Positions 60,828-64,000 of a DNA stretch of 64,000 nucleotides are shown piece after piece. The DNA is from JAAYCI01 sp964370045 (GTDB lineage: Bacteria > Bacillota > Clostridia > Oscillospirales > Ruminococcaceae): NCBI GenBank assembly GCA_964370045.1, contig CAYJGZ010000008.1:41293-105292 (forward strand). Direction: 5' to 3'. The notes below the pieces were generated by a model. It searched no databases. It saw only the letters and a list, made by a program, of their open reading frames with translations, and was not told where the DNA came from. The first letter of the stretch is position 1, and every line of letters begins with the position of its first letter. The position numbers and the translations under genes were made by a program.

Positions 60828-62675
60828 TTGATACAAGAAAGTTTGCGAAAAATACTTACAAACGTGCAAAAGCCGGGGCGCTACACAGGCGGAGAACCGG
60901 GGTGCATCTACAAGGACGAAAAGGATGTGTCCTTGCGCTTTGCGTTTTGTTTTCCCGATACGTATGAGGTGGGCATGTCCTTTTTGGGCATGAAGATACT
61001 GTACGAGCTTTTGAATAAGATGGACGGAGTGTGGTGCGAGCGAGCGTTTATGCCGTGGGTGGACATGCTGGCAGAAATGCAAAAAAATGACACTCCGCTT
61101 TATGCGCTGGAGAGCAAAAGTGCTTTAAGCGACTTTGACATACTTGGCTTTACATTGCAGTACGAGCTTAGCTACACCAATGTTTTAGCGATGCTACGCC
61201 TAAGCGGTGTGCCACTGCGTGCACAGCACAGGGACGAGAGCCACCCCATTGTGCTGGCGGGTGGGCCATGTACATGCAACGCAGAGCCGATGGCGGCGTT
61301 TTTTGACGTGATACTTTTGGGCGAGGGAGAGGAGCAACTGCCAGAGGTATGTAAGACGGTGCAAGACGCGAAGGCGCAAGGCCTTAGCAAAGCGCAAACG
61401 CTAAAGCTGCTCGCAAAGATACAAGGGGTGTACCTGCCTGCTTTTTACGAGATAGAGTATGCGCAAAACGGCACAGTAGCGAGCATAAAAGCGCAAGATG
61501 ATGCGCCACTGCCCGTAAAAAAAGCGGTGCTCAAAGACTTCGACACCTTTGCGCCGCCCGAAAACTTTGTAGTGCCCATGGTGGGTGCTGTGCACGACCG
61601 TGCGCAGATAGAGGTATTGCGAGGATGTGTGCGTGGGTGCAGGTTTTGCCAGGCGGGCTTCATCTACCGCCCCATGCGCCAGCGTGCGCCGCAGCTCCTA
61701 AATGACGCCGCACGCCGTCTGTGTGACAATACAGGCTATGAGGAGCTTAGCCTGACCAGCCTTTCCACCAGCGACTACGGCGAGCTTGAGCCGCTCATGG
61801 ACAAAATGCTCAGCTGGACAGGCGAAAAGCACATAAACTTAGCCATGCCCAGCCTTAGGGTGGACAACTTTACCGAGAGCCTTGCGGAAAAAATAACACG
61901 TGTGCGCAAAAGCGGCCTTACGTTTGCGCCCGAGGCGGGCACACAGCGCTTGCGAGATGTCATAAATAAAAACGTGACAGAGGAGGAAATAGAGCGCACC
62001 GTCCGTCTTGCTTTCGAGGTGGGATACAGCACTGTAAAGCTGTATTTTATGATTGGTCTGCCCACCGAAACGCTCGAGGACATCGAGGGAATTGCGGCTG
62101 TGGCACAGCGTGTGGTGGATATTTACTACGACACCCCAAAGCGCCATAAAGGAAAAAGCATCAAGGTGAATGTCAGCGTTGCCTGCTTTGTGCCAAAGCC
62201 GATGACACCCTTTCAGTATTGTCCGCAGGATGCGGCGGAGGTGTTGGCACAAAAGCAAAAGCACCTTTTAAGCTGTGTTCGCAACAAGAAAATATCCGTC
62301 AGCTGGCACGACGCACGTGTGAGCTTTATGGAAGCGGCGTTTGCACGGGCAGACAGACGCTTTGCGGATGTCATTGAGGCGGCGTTTGAGGCGGGGTGCG
62401 TATTTGACGGCTGGGATGAGCACTTCAAATATGAAACATGGCTAAAAGCGTTTGAGCAAAAGGGGATACACCCACACGAGTATGCACAGCGCAGCTTTGA
62501 AGTGGGGGATGCCATGCCGTGGGGACACCTTGATTACGGCGTGAGCGAAAAGTTTTTGGCGAGTGAATACAAAAAGGCAACTTCCTCCAAAACAACGCAG
62601 CCTTGCAATAAATCCTGCGCAGGGTGCGGCGCACAAGTCTATGCAAAGGGGGGCGAGTGTTTTGCGAATTGTTAG
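60828..62675 (+). CDS. B12-binding-type radical SAM protein, TIGR03960 family
   Basis: A 615-residue protein of a Clostridia-rich radical SAM family with an N-terminal cobalamin-binding-like region (about 20-200) and the 4Fe-4S motif in EVLRGCVRGCRFCQAGF (CxxxCxxC). SGLTFAPEAGTQRLRDVINK, YFMIGLPTETLEDI and a Cys-rich end (CNKSCAGCGAQ, then CFANC) are typical. Family members are encoded with the DUF2344 partner and often near ribosomal protein L21 and RNase E/G genes, which suggests an RNA-related role; the reaction is not established. TTG 60828 has GGAGG 6 bases upstream. The partner gene overlaps its 3' end. Confidence 0.9.
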   Translation: MIQESLRKILTNVQKPGRYTGGEPGCIYKDEKDVSLRFAFCFPDTYEVGMSFLGMKILYELLNKMDGVWCERAFMPWVDMLAEMQKNDTPLYALESKSALSDFDILGFTLQYELSYTNVLAMLRLSGVPLRAQHRDESHPIVLAGGPCTCNAEPMAAFFDVILLGEGEEQLPEVCKTVQDAKAQGLSKAQTLKLLAKIQGVYLPAFYEIEYAQNGTVASIKAQDDAPLPVKKAVLKDFDTFAPPENFVVPMVGAVHDRAQIEVLRGCVRGCRFCQAGFIYRPMRQRAPQLLNDAARRLCDNTGYEELSLTSLSTSDYGELEPLMDKMLSWTGEKHINLAMPSLRVDNFTESLAEKITRVRKSGLTFAPEAGTQRLRDVINKNVTEEEIERTVRLAFEVGYSTVKLYFMIGLPTETLEDIEGIAAVAQRVVDIYYDTPKRHKGKSIKVNVSVACFVPKPMTPFQYCPQDAAEVLAQKQKHLLSCVRNKKISVSWHDARVSFMEAAFARADRRFADVIEAAFEAGCVFDGWDEHFKYETWLKAFEQKGIHPHEYAQRSFEVGDAMPWGHLDYGVSEKFLASEYKKATSSKTTQPCNKSCAGCGAQVYAKGGECFANC

Positions 62676-63309
62676 GATATTTTTTGAAAAAATGGGAGAG
62701 AGCGCCTACATAAGTCACCTTGATTTGCAAAGGGTGATGTCACGTGCACTGCGAAAAAGTGGCATCCCTGTGTGGTATTCGCAAGGCTTTAACCCGCACA
62801 TATACATGAGCTTCTCCCTGCCGCTCCCGCTTGCACAGCAGAGCCTGTGCGAAAGCGTGGATGTGAAGACCGAGAGTGAAGAGGATTTGTCCGTATACAA
62901 GGATGCTCTTAATTCGGCACTTCCAAGGGGCATACGGGTGCTGGACATAGCACCGCCCGTATACACGGCAGACAAAATAACCCAGTGCAAATACGAGATT
63001 ACATACCCGCAAACACAGGATGTAAAATCTGCGATTATAGGGTATAACGCCGCCGAAAGTGCTGTGGTGTGTCGTAAGACAAAGCGCAGTGAGCAGGACT
63101 TTGACTTGAAAAGCGTGTTATATGAAATTGGGGATGAAATGCTTGTGCAGGGCACAAACGGCATCTGTGTAAGATTGCCAGCGGGTGGCAATATTAACAT
63201 AAACCCAGTGTTGTTGGCAGGGTTTTTAAGTGAAAACTTCGGATTAGATGCGAAAATGGCATCTATTATTCGCATGGAAATATGGGCAGGTAGCGAGAAG
63301 TACACATAA
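62662..63309 (+). CDS. DUF2344 / TIGR03936 radical SAM-associated protein
   Basis: A 215-residue protein whose N-terminus (FFEKMGESAYISHLDLQRVMSRALRKSG, then YSQGFNPHIYMSFSLPLPL) is diagnostic of the family encoded next to the TIGR03960 radical SAM enzymes; in some bacteria the two are fused. The function is unknown. TTG 62662 starts the family-like sequence and overlaps the upstream gene by 14 bases, so translation is coupled. The ORF extends upstream to 62563 only as a shadow of that gene. No RNase G or rplU gene follows: the unit ends with the terminator at 63404. Confidence 0.87.
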   Translation: MRIVRIFFEKMGESAYISHLDLQRVMSRALRKSGIPVWYSQGFNPHIYMSFSLPLPLAQQSLCESVDVKTESEEDLSVYKDALNSALPRGIRVLDIAPPVYTADKITQCKYEITYPQTQDVKSAIIGYNAAESAVVCRKTKRSEQDFDLKSVLYEIGDEMLVQGTNGICVRLPAGGNININPVLLAGFLSENFGLDAKMASIIRMEIWAGSEKYT

Positions 63310-63403
63310 TCGTAAAATCAAAGTATGTGTCTATTAGCGCAGAAATAACAAAAGAAAAACCTGTGAGATGGTTAAAGTTTCACATTTTGCAATATACTAC
63401 AAG

Positions 63404-63439
63404 AAAAGCGTATTCCTGCTGTTGGAATCGCTTTTTTTT
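63404..63439 (+). terminator. Terminator after the DUF2344 gene
   Basis: AAAAGCG plus ATTCC on the left pair with GGAAT plus CGCTTTT on the right with one bulged T, followed by an eight-T run that includes the end of the stem. The remaining gap to 63746 is A/T-rich and shows only a weak TATAAT near 63669. Confidence 0.8.
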
Positions 63440-63746
63440 GTGTAAACAGCTACAAAAGCGTCTGATAAAAATTGCGAGAGCAAAGGAAAGAGACGGAAAT
63501 TGGCATAAAGTGTTGTTTTGTTGAATGAATTATTTTATACTATAGTGTGCCGTAGTTGTGTATCAAATATGGTGATATTATGATTTTGTGATTGAATTTG
63601 TTTTGTATAGATTCTTGTGATAGTGGATGCGACATGTGATTTGGATGTAAAAACATAATTTGTGCTTTGTATAATTGATAATTTGTCAAAACAGTTATTT
63701 GTTTGTGGGAGAATAATAATCAAGTCTGGATTTGTGGGAGGAAATT

Positions 63747-64000
63747 ATGAGGAAGTGCAAGCTTTTATGTGGCACTGTTTTTATTGTGTTCACACTACTT
63801 TTCGCAGGGGGAGTCACCGCCTTTGCACAAGAGTCCGGCTCTTCGAGCACGCCACCGCAGGGAAATAGCACATCGCAAGCGGGTGGCGATAGCACCTCGG
63901 GCGCAGGCGGCACTTCGGGAACAAGCGGCACGTCAGGCGATGGCTCGGGTAGCACCTCGGGCGCAGGCGGCACTTCGGGAAGTAGCGGTACGTCAGGCGA
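63747..64000 (+). CDS. Secreted Gly/Ser/Thr-repeat protein, 3'-truncated by window edge
   Basis: A frame opens at ATG 63747 behind GGGAGGAAA and is still open at the window end. Residues 1-27 form a signal peptide (MRKCKLLCGTVFIVFTLLFA, then GGVTAFA) with likely cleavage after AFA. The mature start (QESGSSSTPPQGNSTSQAGG) leads into a low-complexity repeat of 20 residues built from STSGAGGTSG and SGTSGDGSG blocks, encoded by a 60-bp direct repeat (units start at 63891 and 63951). It is probably a surface or matrix protein with a disordered repetitive stalk; its functional domain is outside the window. Confidence 0.8.
   Translation, partial: MRKCKLLCGTVFIVFTLLFAGGVTAFAQESGSSSTPPQGNSTSQAGGDSTSGAGGTSGTSGTSGDGSGSTSGAGGTSGSSGTSG
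63891..64000 (+). repeat. 60-bp direct repeat in a secreted-protein gene
   Basis: AGCACCTCGGGCGCAGGCGG recurs at 63891 and 63951, and the following 30 bases are nearly identical (ACAAGCGGC versus AGTAGCGGT). The array runs off the window end, so copy number is unknown. Confidence 0.85.

Noticed and set aside
60743..60967. Plus-strand frame of 74 codons before and into the radical SAM gene
   Set aside because: It begins in the hairpin's 3' arm and overlaps the well-supported radical SAM start in another frame.

Overview
The window looks like chromosomal DNA from a Gram-positive bacterium of the class Clostridia. The evidence is gene content and order: miaB, a YlbF/YmcA-family gene, mutS, mutL and miaA; sepF then divIVA; phoH, ybeY, dgkA, era and recO; mutS2; an LtaS-type sulfatase; and the paired B12-binding radical SAM and DUF2344 genes. 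Nothing specific to an outer membrane is present. TTG and GTG starts are frequent, so several starts were set by the ribosome binding site rather than by the longest frame. Genus and species cannot be named from the sequence.

Layout. 1-10007: the end of uvrA, then the mismatch-repair and tRNA-modification run (miaB, ylbF-like, mutS, mutL, miaA). 10050-13680: a HlyD-like membrane protein, yggS, sepF and divIVA, a cell-division cluster closed by a strong terminator. 13985-19758: ileS, lspA, a RluA-type pseudouridine synthase, a Cof-type HAD phosphatase and a membrane-anchored helix-hairpin-helix protein. 19842-24619: ppk1, a membrane protein with a tandem-repeat tail, a YdcF-family protein and a GNAT acetyltransferase. 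25213-30396: an accessory cassette of a sodium:solute symporter, two M19 (renal dipeptidase-like) proteins and a double NTF2/SnoaL-like protein. 30539-34726 (minus strand): phosphoglucomutase/phosphomannomutase and a short MetH-type methionine synthase. 34935-40201: a small unknown gene, an M23 peptidase and a glutamate antiporter/decarboxylase pair (acid resistance). 40284-49351 (minus strand): a zinc-ribbon protein, a secreted protein with Ig-like repeats, an SLC13/DASS transporter and a dlt-like acylation cassette (acyl carrier protein, AMP-forming ligase, SGNH protein, MBOAT). 49642-57656: tRNA-Thr(CGT), a small Cys-rich protein, phoH to recO, mutS2 and a HAD phosphatase. 57923-64000: an LtaS-type enzyme, the radical SAM/DUF2344 pair and the start of a secreted Gly/Ser/Thr-repeat protein cut by the window end.

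The most notable structure is not a gene. Five complete copies and two remnants of a 113-126 bp palindromic element are spread over the window. Each complete copy has imperfect terminal inverted repeats around a perfect GC-rich hairpin of 15-20 bp. Four copies carry 7-9 bp direct repeats at their borders, which look like target-site duplications, and the hairpin arms show compensatory changes between copies. One copy sits inside the acylation operon and the pre-insertion sequence can be reconstructed. No transposase lies in the window, so it behaves like a non-autonomous (MITE-like) element. The other candidates for new biology are the symporter/M19/M19/SnoaL cassette, whose second M19 protein has lost metal ligands, and the dlt-like cassette with an extracytoplasmic domain on its MBOAT protein.
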